This document shows, piece after piece, positions 24,028 through 35,893 of a stretch of DNA of 64,000 nt. The notes below the pieces were generated by a model that saw nothing but the letters and a program-made list of their open reading frames with translations, was not told the origin of the DNA and did not search any database. The DNA is taken from positions 2,895,001-2,959,000 of the forward strand of contig WUJK01000001.1 in assembly GCA_011317545.1 (NCBI GenBank), written 5' to 3'. Within the stretch, counting starts at the first letter, position 1. Every line of letters begins with the position of its first letter. This DNA comes from Coniella vitis. Taxonomy: Eukaryota; Ascomycota; Sordariomycetes; Diaporthales; Schizoparmaceae. The translations under genes were made by a program, and so were the position numbers.

Positions 24028-25557
24028 CTATCCTGCATCCTCTAGCTCATCCACCTCGCTAGGAGGCGTATACTCGAAGCCCAGTTCCTTGAGCGACTTG
24101 GCCGTCCTGCCGGTAGTCTCAAACTTTAGCTTTGCCTCGACGTAGGTCGCCCGCTGCCACCTTTGCTCCTCGTCCCAGACAGGCGGCTCTTTTCCTTTGG
24201 TACTCTTCCCACTCGGTTCCTCCCCCGGCGCAGCTTTCGCTTCCGCAGTCGCCCACCACGCATGAAACTCATCTAGATACGCTGCATCCCCGCCTTTTGC
24301 AAACACGTGGAAGGCCATTCCGCTCTCTGCCTTTCGCCTCGCTTCCTCTTCTTCCCACTGCGACATCTCGGACTGTGAGGGCAGCGAGAGCTCATTTGCC
24401 CAGACGCGCGCGAATACAGCGGCTTGTGCTTCGGAAACGGGGAAGGGCACCACACGGACGGGCAAGCCGGGGAAGACGAGCGTCGGGTGGTCAATGTGGA
24501 AGAGGTGTTTATACAGCCCGTAGACCCTCTTTCCATCCTCTGTGACCAGGCCCGGGGTGAGAGATTCCTGCAAAAAGGGCAAGGTGAAAAAGTAACCTGT
24601 GCAGTACACAATCGCATCGACATTCGTCTCTACGCGGCCGTCTGTGAATCGCACGCCGCGTTGGTGGGGAAGGTATTCTTGGATAGCGGGGACTTGGACG
24701 CAGCCTGGGATGCGAACGAGTTGTTCCTCGGGGGTAGGCTCGTGGACGGAGAGGAAGAGGGGCTTTTGGGCGCAGGCGGAGATTTGGGAGGCAATGTCGA
24801 GGCCTGAGGCTGCGTTGCCGATGATGATGGTCTTTTTGCTGGTGAAGGGGCGAGGGGAGCGGTAGGATTTTGCGTGGGTGATGATGCCAGGATGGAGCGT
24901 GTGGAAGTTGGCGATGTGGGGCACGGCTGGGATGAAGGGAAGGGAATAGTGGCCTGATGCCACGACGACGGCGTCAAAGGTTGTTGTGGTGGTGGTGGTG
25001 GTGGTGGTTGGTGTGTCTGCAGGAGTGAGCAGGTCCTGTGTTTCGACAACCCATTGGTCTCTACCGGTGGCGGCTTCGCGCTGTAGCTTGACGTCCTTGA
25101 CGGTGGTTGAGAATTTGATGAGATGGCGAATGTCTTTAGCATAGTCGACGAAATACTCCTGGACGGTTTCGCGGGCGGGGAAGATGAGAGACTCTGGGGG
25201 AAAGGGCTTGTCGCCGTATTTCATGAGCGTCCAGGGGATGTTTGTGTTGAGGAGGTCGTACATGGGCGAGGGGAAGACGGGCGGCGCGCCTGAGGAGCCA
25301 TTCTCACCGTCACCCGCCCGCAACGGCGGATCAGGCGGGGAAAAGGCGCTCGTCAGCGGCACGCGCAGCGTCTGGGTGGGTTGTGGACTGTAGAACCACA
25401 CGCCGCCTACTTGGGGGTTCTGCTCGTAGACGACAATGGAGTCAAAGGATTGCTGAGCGAGGAGGTACTTTGCGGCTGAGAGACCGCAGGGTCCGGCGCC
25501 GATGATGGCGATGTTCTTGACCTTGAAGGGCTGTCGCGGGTCGAGGGTGGAGCCCAT
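24028..25557 (-). CDS. Flavin-containing monooxygenase (FMO family)
   Basis: Class B flavoprotein monooxygenase predicted to oxidise soft nucleophiles (S or N) using FAD, NADPH and oxygen; the fungal relatives include yeast Fmo1. Single exon, 509 residues. I place the start at the ATG of MGSTLDPRQPF (CACCATGG context); the frame upstream extends only to a GTG. FAD-binding GAGPCG is at residues 20-25, the FMO fingerprint region reads HPGIITHAKSYRSP, the NADPH-binding motif is IIGNAASGLDIAS, and YCTGYFF is the conserved C-terminal ATGY-type motif. A run of ten threonines (PADTP then T10, near residue 180-190) comes from an in-frame ACC repeat at about 24984-25013. No signal peptide or C-terminal membrane anchor is seen. 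Divergent from the large OB-fold gene. Confidence 0.88.
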   Translation of the reverse strand: MGSTLDPRQPFKVKNIAIIGAGPCGLSAAKYLLAQQSFDSIVVYEQNPQVGGVWFYSPQPTQTLRVPLTSAFSPPDPPLRAGDGENGSSGAPPVFPSPMYDLLNTNIPWTLMKYGDKPFPPESLIFPARETVQEYFVDYAKDIRHLIKFSTTVKDVKLQREAATGRDQWVVETQDLLTPADTPTTTTTTTTTTFDAVVVASGHYSLPFIPAVPHIANFHTLHPGIITHAKSYRSPRPFTSKKTIIIGNAASGLDIASQISACAQKPLFLSVHEPTPEEQLVRIPGCVQVPAIQEYLPHQRGVRFTDGRVETNVDAIVYCTGYFFTLPFLQESLTPGLVTEDGKRVYGLYKHLFHIDHPTLVFPGLPVRVVPFPVSEAQAAVFARVWANELSLPSQSEMSQWEEEEARRKAESGMAFHVFAKGGDAAYLDEFHAWWATAEAKAAPGEEPSGKSTKGKEPPVWDEEQRWQRATYVEAKLKFETTGRTAKSLKELGFEYTPPSEVDELEDAG

Positions 25558-26326
25558 GGTGAGGGGGAGCACGGGAGAAGAGGCGCCGGAGAATGATGCA
25601 GAGGAATGTAGCCGTGATACTGTATCAATAGGATTTATCCTACAAGAGGACCCTGACAGCGTCCTGCCGAGTCACAGAGCAGCCCCGAACAGTGTAGGTT
25701 GCAGAGATAGTGACGTATGGCTAGGAAAGAGTCTCATTCTGCTGCATCAGGGGTGGTCTGTCCTAGACAGCAGAATGCGCGCTTCTTGTTTCAACGAGTT
25801 TATATAAAGATAAAAACGAGGAAAAGCAGGCAGGCCATGGCGTGATAGAGGAGACCGGCAGCCGGTTGGTGGTCTTCATGAATGCTCCGCATCGGACCGG
25901 AAGAGCCCCCCGGGCACGGGAGGGAGACCCCCTGTCGTGATCAACGGTGGGGCCTGAAAGAAGGGTACGTACCGCCTGCCAGCGTACATAGTACCTGGAG
26001 CTGAACCCTGTCCTTTGAGTATCTAGGTACTTTTACCCGTGTACCTCTGTACTTGTGCACTCTCCAAGCACAAAGCATAAGCTCCCTTCCCTGCGGCGAA
26101 CCTTCCATTCCCATTTCATTTCAGTGGGCCAACTCTCTGGCACTGGCGTGTCGTCACATTCCCATCCACATGTGGATGCCAAATAGCAATACTGCGTGTG
26201 CAGCATACAACACAACGACATAGGCAACACTGCCATCGCGTTCAACACCGACACCTGGACTTCCTCTCTGATGGCCCGGACCCCAGCCGTTCCTGTTCTC
26301 CAGCGAATCATGATCTAGCCATTCCC
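25558..26326. other. divergent promoter region, FMO and OB-fold gene
   Basis: Shared 5' region of two divergent genes. It carries one TACATAGTA at 25985-25993 and a TCTAGGTACT at about 26021. No independent coding frame is supported. Confidence 0.55.
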
Positions 26327-29300
26327 ATGACAGCATCGCGACCACCCATCTCGCCGTCGCAACCCACCATGGCATTCCCCCAAGACGGCGCCGAGCAGCA
26401 GCTCGCAGCGCGCCTCGCGACGCCCATTGCGCAACTGAGGCCCGATCTTCCGGACCAGACCACGCGCAAAGTGCACGGCGAAGTCACCATCACTTGGCCT
26501 TACAGCTCCGTCACAAAGAGTTTTGCCTTCCTGCTCGCCGAGCCAGACTTCCGTTTGCGTCGCGACAAGGGCTCTGTGCGAATCCATCTGGCCGGCCCCA
26601 GCGCAGAAGCCGCTAGCAGCTGGGAACTGGGCAGCGGAGATGAAGTCGTTCTGGCCTTGGATGGTGTCGAGTGGGCAAAGGACGAGGAGCCCGCCAGGCC
26701 AGCCGGGTCGCGTCTTGACTGGCAGCTCAAGTTCGCAGGCAGACTGTTGATCAAGGTATTATGTTCTGAGCGGCTAATGCAGCTCGCGTTATGATGCGCT
26801 TTGCTGACCCTCGTTTTCCATAGGTCACTTCGGGCGAAACGGAGCAATCACACTTTGTCAGCATCGACCAGAACTATACCGCCCCTGCCTCTCCTCAAGC
26901 GATCGATGCCCTACCGGATGTGGCAAGCGACATAGCCGCTGTGGAAGACGAGATTCTTGCGACAAGACCTGTTTCTCGACGCTCTCCTGAGGAGTTCTCG
27001 AGTCCTGTTTTTGCCAAGAGATCGCGCGCATCGTACGGCCCATTATTCGACGACCTTGACGATGACGAGCTGTCTGTAGATGGCAGTAGAAGGGGCAAGG
27101 GCCGCAAACGGCCGCGATACTCGGTGCAGAATCGGATGTGGAGGTACCGCGAAGATAGTAGCAGCCCCGAGCCAGACCAAGTACACAAGCCTTCTTCACC
27201 CGCCCAGAAACGGAGCAGCGACGCAGGAATGCACGATACGCCTGCACACGCAGGCATGACCGATGAGATGGTCCAGACAAACGAAGATGAGCTTCCACCG
27301 CCCCCTTCGAGTTCTTTGAATACTCCAGTGAAGAGCTGGGCGCAGGCGGACATGTCACCGTCCCTACGGTTGAAGAAGAGCTCACAGCCCATTGGCGGTG
27401 TGGATGCCGCTGAAGATGCCCCAGCATCGCCATCGAAATCTCAGCCTTTAGCTCGTGAAAGCCGTGGAGAAGACATGATAAAGCGGACGCCGAAAAATCC
27501 CTTTGCAGTATCAAATAATCGCTGGGAGGTAGAGACAGAGGATTCAAACACCGAGGCAGGCTATGACGCTCTTAGAAATGCAGAGACCCCTGTCAAACCA
27601 CAATCCGTCAAGATCGCGTCACTGACCCGAGCGTCACCGGATCGCGGTAATTCCTCTGGTCCAAGAGTCCCGCTTGAGACAGCTCCCTTTCAGACTCCTT
27701 CATCAGTGGGCACAGCGTCAAACAATGCTGCGGCCTCGACTCAGGTCTTTGGTCAAATCTCGCCTCTCTTCGGCACAGGACCTGCACCAGTTCCACCTGC
27801 CTTTGCCCAAGCAGCTGCGCAAGGCTCTGCATTTGGTGCTCCGGCTGGATCTCTTAGGTTCGGATTCGGCCAGGCCTTGCAACCTCCGACCGGCGAAAGC
27901 CCCTTCGCATCTACACATACGCCAGTAACACAAGCAGACGCCAATCCATATCCCGAAAGTTATCTAGATCGGCACGACCCTTCAACAACTCAACCAACGA
28001 CGCCGCAGTACAGCTATGACAGAGACGCCGGCTTTCAACATGAAGCAGAGACTACAGCGACACAAGACTCCTACCAAGGGCGTCCTCAAGATCATAGTGT
28101 ACCTCTTTGGCCTTTGGGGAGCCAGCATTACGACAGCAGTCACGTGGTGGGCCGGATTGAGCCTGCCGAAGATCTTCGCTCCGACTACGATACATCAGAA
28201 GCGACACCTCCAGGTATAATACCCCCTGAGGTGGAAGATGGTACAAGGAATGTAGATGAGATGAAGCAGCAGGGTTTACTCGCCAAGCCAGTCTATCAGC
28301 AAGACGTCCCACCGGAAGCTATACCGGGTCAAGATGAGATTTCAGCGGATGAGGATGGGTCTATGGACAGTGACGAAGAAGCAGACTATGACGAGGATGC
28401 AAAGGGGGACGATTACGACCTTAGGAATTACGATCGTATTTCCGATGACGAGGAGGACTATGATGACGAGGATGAGGACCACCTCTCTGGCGATGAGCTA
28501 CTGGACGAAGACGAACAGCCTTTTTATGGTGGTGATCGCGGTTACGATCACAATGACTATGATGAGGATGAATATGAACAAGATGAGGCCCAGAGTTATT
28601 TCGCTCAAACGTCTCGCTACCAACATCAACCCCCATCCCAGCCGGCAAAGCCCAAGGAACCAGTCGTTATTGATCTGCTTTCCGATTCGGACGATGACCC
28701 ACCTCCATCGCCTCCTCCTAAGCAGGCACCACAACCTCAGACATCGCAATATCACGATCAGCAACCATCTCAGCCTGGACCAGAGAGACAAGCCAAGCCT
28801 GGCTTTCGCTCGGTAGAACTAGGATCACCTCTCGCGTATTCTGAATCCCAGCACCAAGACCCGGACGGTGAAATCGACCGAGCCGATTCGCAAGGAGACA
28901 GCGATGAGGACAACGAGGGTGACGAAATCGCGGATGAAGAAAGCGAAGATGCTGAAGGCTCTGAATACGCCGAAGACGATATTGCAAGTGCTGATGTTAA
29001 TGAGGCTGACAGTGAAAGTTACGAAACTGAAACCAACCCTCGCTTGGCCAGCAATTTCAACATGGCTGTCCGCACACCACTTGGCGATGCTAGCGAAGGA
29101 GATGTTTTACTAGCAAGCACTGTACAAAGTCACGACTTAGAACATGATGCTGCAACGGAAGATGCTATTGAGCAAAGATCACAAGACGAAAATGTAGCGA
29201 CAGCTACGAGACAGCCGACGTATCAGCGCTCTAGTGATACAAAGGACGCGATGGACGTTGACATTGCAAATGATGACGTTGAAAACGGGCCACGCAACGA

Positions 29301-31512
29301 AATCTCAGCGTCGATTATCGGGCAAAAGGCGCGCATGCGTGGTAGTGCTGCGGACGACATGATGGATGTCGATGTGGATGACGATCTTGAAAAAGAGCCA
29401 CAATACGAACCAAATGCAGCAGCTCTCGAACAGCAGACGCATCAACCCTCCGATTATACACAAAATGCCTTGGATGCAGATGCGGAGGAGCACAGTGATG
29501 CCAATGAGCCATTTCAAAGCCAAGTTGATAACGACATGGACGCTCACGGCATGCTTTCCCAAGACAGTAAGCTGGCAATGGAACCTGCGGAGAGTAGTGC
29601 TACTCAAGAAGAGATCCAAGATCCATCAGAGGAGGAGGAGGAGGATGCAGCAGCGCTGGAGGCCAATGACCCGCAACAGGATCTGGAAGAGCCATTGGCC
29701 CAACCTCAGCAAGACTTCACGAATGACCCAACTGATGACACAAAGGGGCCGGATGCAGGAGCAGAGGCAGGAGCGCGAGAACAACTATCCGAGGCCTTTG
29801 CTGAGCCTTCAAATCAAGAAGCAGATGCCGTTGCGCCCAAGCCTTCGTCTGACCCGCCGGAGGAAGAGATCAGTGAGGATTTGCCCGAAACCGAAACCGA
29901 AATCGAAATAACGGTACAGAAAGCCACGAGACGTATTGAGACTCAAGTCAACGAGGAGGTTGAGACCTCGGTCGAGGTGCAGCGTACCGACGTTTTCATT
30001 ACTCAAGAAGTCGTGTCCGATGCGGAAAACCAGGATATTCACATGCTAGATGCAGAGAACGCTGCCATTGAGCCGACAGAGCAGACGGCTGGAATTGAGA
30101 TTGCAGCTGAGCACGTCAAAAAGACGGTGGTTTTGGCAGAAGACGAGGAACGCCTAGACGAGGAGCAAACGGATGAGAAGGACAGTTTCGACCAAGCTCA
30201 TACTCCAGTAGAGCCCGCAGAACCCGAGCATACTGTCCAGCATGGCGATCAGGTGGAATCTGAGCCAGTCCTGAATATGGATACAGGGGCCGATGAAGTT
30301 GTCGACTCGGTGGGCACAGATGACCGCCCTGTGGATGAAGGAAAAGCCTTTGACGAGGTTAAAACCTCGCGCACAGGTTTGGCCAGAGCCAAAGCCCCGG
30401 AAAAGGACGAGGTTGATGCTTCATCATCTACCGACAATGAGACTCCTATTGAAAGTACTGTGGCAGTGCAAGAACGTCTCGACGATACCCAATCGGAGAA
30501 CACCGGGACTGCCTCTGTGCACCAGCGTCCGCTTGTCCAGGTAAATGGCAACATCAGTGACGAGGATGAGGCGACTCGCGAGGATTCTGTGGCAGACACC
30601 TGCAGATCAGTGTCTGTGACTGCAGACGCGAGCTTCAAGTCTGTCACTTCGCAAGCCTCTGATGCTGCAGAGCTAGACGAGGTTGAGTCCACATCGTTGA
30701 GCAAACCCAAGCGCGGCAGGAGACCCCGCGTCGCCACGGCGACAAAAGCGCCAAAGTCGACGCCCTCCTCCAAGAGAAGCCAGCGGCAAATGTCCTTTGA
30801 ACAGGGTCCTGGGAGCCAGAGGACAACTCGCAGTAAAGCTATGAGCTTTCAGAAGCCTACGAGCCCACCGGCCGGCAAAGAAGACATGAGCATCCTGCTA
30901 GCCCGAGCAGCAGTCAAGTCACCAAGCAAGACCAAGCGAAAGGCACCTGCAGTCTCATCCAAGCGCGGTAAGGTGGACTGGTCTGCCAGGCTCGAAAACG
31001 ACATGCCTGACTGCGCGGCGCTCAAAGACTTGCGGAAATTCAACAATCGCGTTGTCCAACTGGATGTTGCCGTTGCCGTAACCAGCGCTCACACACAGCC
31101 TAAACGTACTGCTACTCGCGAGTATGCGTCGTCCTTCACCGTCACAGACCCCTCCGTCGCCCCTGACTCGGTCATTGAGGTCACTTTGTACAGCCTCCAC
31201 AGGGACTACCTGCCGATTGTGAAGCGAGGCGACTCGGTCCTTTTGCGGAGTTTTACGGTCGAGTCCTTGCCCGGTCGAGGCTTTGGGCTAAGAACTGAGA
31301 AAGACCAGTCTAGCTGGGCTGTTTTCAAAGCCGAGGGTGACGATGAGCCCGAAATGAGGGCGGCGCCTGTCGAGTTGAATGCCAAGGAGAAGAAGTACCT
31401 GCTTGATTTGAGAAGCTGGTTTGCTGAGTTGGATGAAGGCGCCAAGTCTCGACTGAATGAGGCTGTGGATGAGGTGGTGCAGAGGGGGCGGCAAAGCCGA
31501 GAAAAGAATTGA
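26327..31512 (+). CDS. Large acidic protein with C-terminal Telo_bind/Pot1-type OB fold
   Basis: Exons 26327-26755 and 26824-31512 (intron 26756-26823), 1705 residues. The N-terminal 150 residues form a conserved globular segment (IAQLRPDLPDQTTRKVHGEVTITWP is represented, with TKSFAFLLAEPDFRLRR and DEVVLALDGVEW). Residues about 200-1500 are disordered and extremely acidic (many D/E runs, FDDLDDDELSVDG, EEEEEDAAALEA), with SUMO-interaction-like VVIDLLSDSDDD near 28665-28700. Residues about 1525-1645 (KVDWSARLENDMPDCAAL, EVTLYSLHRDYLPIVKRGD, VLLRSFTVESLPGRGFGL) resemble the telomeric single-strand-binding OB fold of Pot1/Cdc13 families. A role in chromosome-end binding is inferred from the fold. 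The start could instead be the ATG at 26369 (MAFPQDG, ACCATGG), 14 residues shorter. Confidence 0.8.
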
Positions 31513-31934
31513 ATCGAACAGTACAGTGGGCCTAGGAGAAATTATTGGTTACTGGACTTGCGTAGAGCCTGTATATTGCTAACGGAAGTGAGGAAACAAC
31601 AACGCAAATGTGATGCTTCAATTGTGATATATACCATAAACTCGCCTTTCCGCCGCGACTTTGGATCATGTAGCACATGCTGATGGTGTGTTATAGATCA
31701 CACACTGTTTGAGTGTTGACAATGCTCTACATAGCATCAAGATTTTCGAATCGTCCTTGCGCCAGTGTCTAGCATTTGGCTTGTAAATTCCTCATTCAAG
31801 CCCATCATTGCGTTTGGGCCGTGACTTATGAGACACGCTTAAGAACTCAAGTACTTGACAGCAAGCGCCATGACAAGAGAATCGTTCCAAGCCGTCAATT
31901 CGGGCCATTCATTCCTCCCCCAATCAGTTCCGCT
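31513..31934. other. intergenic region between convergent genes
   Basis: Short 3'-to-3' spacer of about 420 bases. Nothing beyond presumed polyadenylation regions is seen. Confidence 0.6.
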
Positions 31935-34892
31935 TCAAACCGCCGCGACCTTCTCGTCCAATGTTCCAACCCTGGCCGTCTGCTTCGCTCGCCTCTCTTC
32001 TTCTTCTTTTTTTTCTTTATCATCATCATCATCGTCGTCATCGATCCCATCATGAGCTCTGCCGTTGGCCTGCAAGGTCAGCCTCGGCAAGCGCACTAAA
32101 TCTCTTTTTTGCAACAAGACGGCGAGCGTTAAGGTCGACGCGCCGCAGAGAATCAAGACGACCGTTGTGATGTTTCCGACGAGGAAGCGAGGCGCGTAGG
32201 TTGTGTTGTAGCTGAGGAGGGGAATCCAGGCGTTGAAGGCGTAGCTGTATTTGTTTTGGTTTTGCTAGTGTTAATAAGAGGGGGCGAAGTTATAAATAAG
32301 AAGAAGAAAGGAGGAAAAAAGAAGAAAGAAAGAAAGAAAGAGAAAAGAAAAGGCGAAAAGGGCGGCCAGTGATGGATGGCCTAAACCCAAGGGCACGCGC
32401 GCTTGAGAATTTGAGTTGTACGTACGCTACTGAATTGGTGCTGCCGAGAATGATTTTGCGCTCGAGGCTGTCACCTGCGCAGTGCTCGTTGACCATTGTC
32501 TAAGAATCGGTTTGTGTTAGCCCGTTGAGAAAGATTTCGAAGGCGCAGAGTGAACTCCACACGGCCCTCAGAGAGTGACAAGGAGGGGGGAAGTCCGGGA
32601 GGACGACATACCAGAAAGACGGGACCAGACCCTTGAGCAAATCTAATTCATGACCACCAGAGATGATTGTCAGTCAAGCATGCCTCTCATAGAACAAATT
32701 CGGACACACAAAACAGGTCAGTAGAAAAACGATGGGGGGGGGGGGGGGACAAGAAGGAGAGGACTAACCCAGTCATATAGTACGAAGCCCACTTCAGCCC
32801 AAACGGCACGCCATCCCAAACAGCCAGGTTCACAGCGGCAAAGAAGCAGACGAGGAGCGAGAAATAAACAATCGGGGCGCGGACCTGCAGTGCATCGCTG
32901 GTCCAGCCGTAGGTGAGCGTCGTGACGATGGTCACGGCGTTGATGACGGTTGGATATGTATCGATTTGCGAAACAGTGTATCTGTATTTAAACATGCCAC
33001 CCTCCACAGGATGGGGGGTTTGGGTGTGTGTTAGCCGAGATGGATATAGAGAAAATGGATTCAGGCAATTCGAAATAGAAGACTTACCGGTCGAGACTCT
33101 TGAGCCAAAGGTTCATGTAGGTACCGATATTCTCGCTGCAGATGAAGAATCTGCGTGACCTCTTTTGTCAGATATAACACATCCCCCGAACCATTGGCCG
33201 TATTCCACGTTTACTGGCGTGTTCTTAAAAGTACAACAAGGAGCAAAACGTACGTGTAATAGGTAGTATACACCCAAAAGTGCCACTTGCTCAACACTCT
33301 CTTGAGCCCACGTAGCGTGAAAGGCTCCTCGAGTTGCTTGCCCGCGCGCTTCACCCTTTCGAGGGCCAGAGCCTTTTCTTCCGGCTTGAGCCAGCGGGCT
33401 CGGCTATTACTTGGAAGATCGGGGAGCGCATAGTACCCTGTAGCGTTATGAAGCCAGTATCAGCTACCTCGTCTAGACTAAGGAGGAGGCTGTTGATTCG
33501 AGCGAATGGGCTCGGATGGATTGTGGGACGAAAGTGCTGTGATAAGTGGCCAAGAGCACAACTCACCCCATAGAGCCATAGGCAACGTAATGATTCCGTC
33601 AAAGATGAATAGCCAGCGCCAGCCCGACAGGCCGCCCACGCCGTCCATGCCCGTGTAGAGCGCCGCCTGGAGGTAGCCGCTGAACATGGAGCCGATAAAG
33701 GCGGATGCGAAGAAAATGCAGGCTCGCTTGGCGAGTTCTAGGTGCGGGCCTGGTAAGTATATAGTTGCAGAGAGCAAGGAAAATGTGGTCATCAAAATAC
33801 GCCCATTCAGTTCATTGCGTACCTTCTTTGGTATACCAGCCTCCTAGGACAGTGTGTACCGCGGGGTAGAATGTGCCTTCTGCCAGGCCAACCTATGTTG
33901 TTAATGTGGTTAGTGACAAAGGAGTTTCTGTCTTTTTCTTCTCTTTTCCCTTCGTTTTGATCACAACCATGACAAGTGCTTCAGAACGTACCAGTAGCCG
34001 ACAGCCATAAAGCTGCTGAGGCGTCTTGACAGCCGAGGTTGCAAAAGTGACAATCACCCAGAAAAGTTCCCAGCTTGGACACCACCAGGACAGACGGACT
34101 GTTATACTCGTCAGAAACTTGTTGAGATATCAGGGTTGTGTTGGACAGAAGAAGACTGCCGGCTTCTTGCCTACCTTTGGTGCAAATAATCTGAGAGGGA
34201 ATCTGCGAGATGACATAGCCTCTGTATGTTGAGCGTATCACACAACACATCAGCATTGCCCTAGAGGATAATTCATTGATTGAACCTGATTTTCCGCCTA
34301 ACCATCCAGAATCACAGGAGGAACAGTCACTCACATCGTCCACATGGTTGTAAAGGTCTGGTACTCGTTACCCACAACATTCAGCTCCTCCTTCATTCCC
34401 GAAACGTACGCATTAGCTATATCGTTATCATATATTAGTATTTATGCATGAATCTCTAATCATGGTCCCAGGACCTTTCATATCGCTTTCTCTCCAGGCC
34501 TGAGTTAACAAAGCTCCGTCTGCGTCGTCTCCTTGCCAAGGCCAGGACAAAGACAGCAAACCGCAAACTCATCTGCCCAGAGATGCGGTGGAGCAGTACA
34601 CGCAATACGTACAGACATTATTCGTATTCAGATTCTTGCTGAAATACGTCAGCCCCGCCCACGTCAGGATGAAAAAGTCCAGCTTCGCGAGAAACCGTCG
34701 CTCTTCAGGACTGCGGTCCAGTGTGTCCCAGACAATGCTTTTGATTCTTTGCCTGAGAGACTTCTTTGGCGTGGAATGCTCTGTTGATGGGCGACCCTCG
34801 TGGCCGTGATTGTGGTCGGAGGAGGACGAGGGTGGCGAGGAAGAGGGCTGGATGCCGTCGAGGGCAAGGACAGCGGAATTTGCTTCCTTCAT
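31935..34892 (-). CDS. MFS permease of the pantothenate/allantoate (Liz1/Fen2/Dal5) family
   Basis: Plasma-membrane anion:H+ symporter by family; substrate (pantothenate, allantoate or a related acid) is unresolved. Twelve exons, minus strand: 34892-34613, 34416-34335, 34221-34175, 34098-33992, 33892-33823, 33749-33567, 33437-33254, 33150-33088, 32981-32769, 32642-32612, 32499-32426, 32244-31935; 547 residues with every junction in frame. Diagnostic segments are FLAKLDFFILTWAGLTYFSKN, NAYVSGMKEELNVVGNEYQ, GYVISQIPSQ, WRWLFIFDGIITLPMALWG, RARWLKPEEKALALERVKR and NAWIPLLSYNTTYAPRF. The first true ATG is MKEANSAV; upstream sequence in that frame has only GTG. After the last helix the cytosolic tail contains D8 followed by K/E-rich sequence, encoded by an ATC/GTC microsatellite. 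Two exons are tiny (31 and 47 nt). Confidence 0.88.
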
Positions 34893-35893
34893 CGCTTGGT
34901 TTTGCTCAAAAAGTCTGACCAGAAGAGTCGTTCCAAAGAGACACGGAAAAGAGGAAAAGAAAGACAGGTCCAGATCGGTGGAAGAGGAAGAGAGATTTCC
35001 AAATGATAGGGACACACGAAGCCTGGGAAAATAAAATGATATACCACCGGGTTTTCACTTCGCTCGAATATTTATCTGGATCTTGGATCTTTCGCCCGGA
35101 TCAGGGCGTATGCCGGATAATGCATCTAGATAGTGCATGGACAAGATCCGAGCGAGCATTCTTTCCCGGATCTCGCTTTGGCTCTCGATTGTTTGCTCTT
35201 GCCTGGGGGACTAATCTGCATGTGGGCTTGACTGAATGCAGTCCTCTGCGCTCATGGCATCCATACATACAGGGTGGAGTGAATATTATTTCGTGATCCT
35301 CACTACTATGTATACATGTACCGAGTCCAACTACATGGAGGGGCCCAAGCAGCAAAATCGAACGCATCGTCGACATGCCGCCATACTTGTTCAAAGTTGA
35401 GACACAACTATAAACCTTGAAATACATATTCGTGATTGGAGAAGTGGCAGGAATCCGCACATAGTAGGATAGCTCGCCTTTGCGGTGGGCCATTGCACCA
35501 TCTGAGGGGTTGGTGAGGAAATCACAGCGTGATACTGCATGCCGTGTATTTATCATTGGTCGCCACTCTAGCGTTATTGCCGGAGAGGAGCGGTATGGAA
35601 CTGCACAAGTACTTGTTCAAGAGAAATGTAAGAGATATGGGTGAGACATCGAATACGCGATACATGCGTGCGTGGAGCAGGGGACAAACAGACTGGCTGA
35701 CTGACTGGCTGACTGGCTATCGCTCACGGCGACGGCGACGGCCACGGGAAACATATACAGCGAAACTGCTGATGGTTTTATTTTCTCATAACGATAGCAA
35801 AGACGACTGGAAATAAAAGGAAGAGGCGGGGGAAAAGGAAGAACAAAAACAAGAAAATCATTATAACTCAAAGAGAGTCACAACAACTTTGCC
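34893..35893. other. divergent promoter region, permease and dioxygenase
   Basis: Shared upstream region. It contains one TACTATGTA at 35304-35312 and a short GACTGGCT tandem repeat at about 35692-35720. No gene seen. Confidence 0.55.

Noticed and set aside
25558..25572. Upstream extension of the FMO frame to 25572
   Set aside because: It begins with GTG, not ATG; the ATG at 25557 has an ideal CACCATGG context and a normal family N-terminus.
34893..35015. N-terminal extension of the permease to 35015
   Set aside because: It begins with GTG, and the added sequence is unrelated to the family; the first ATG is at 34892.
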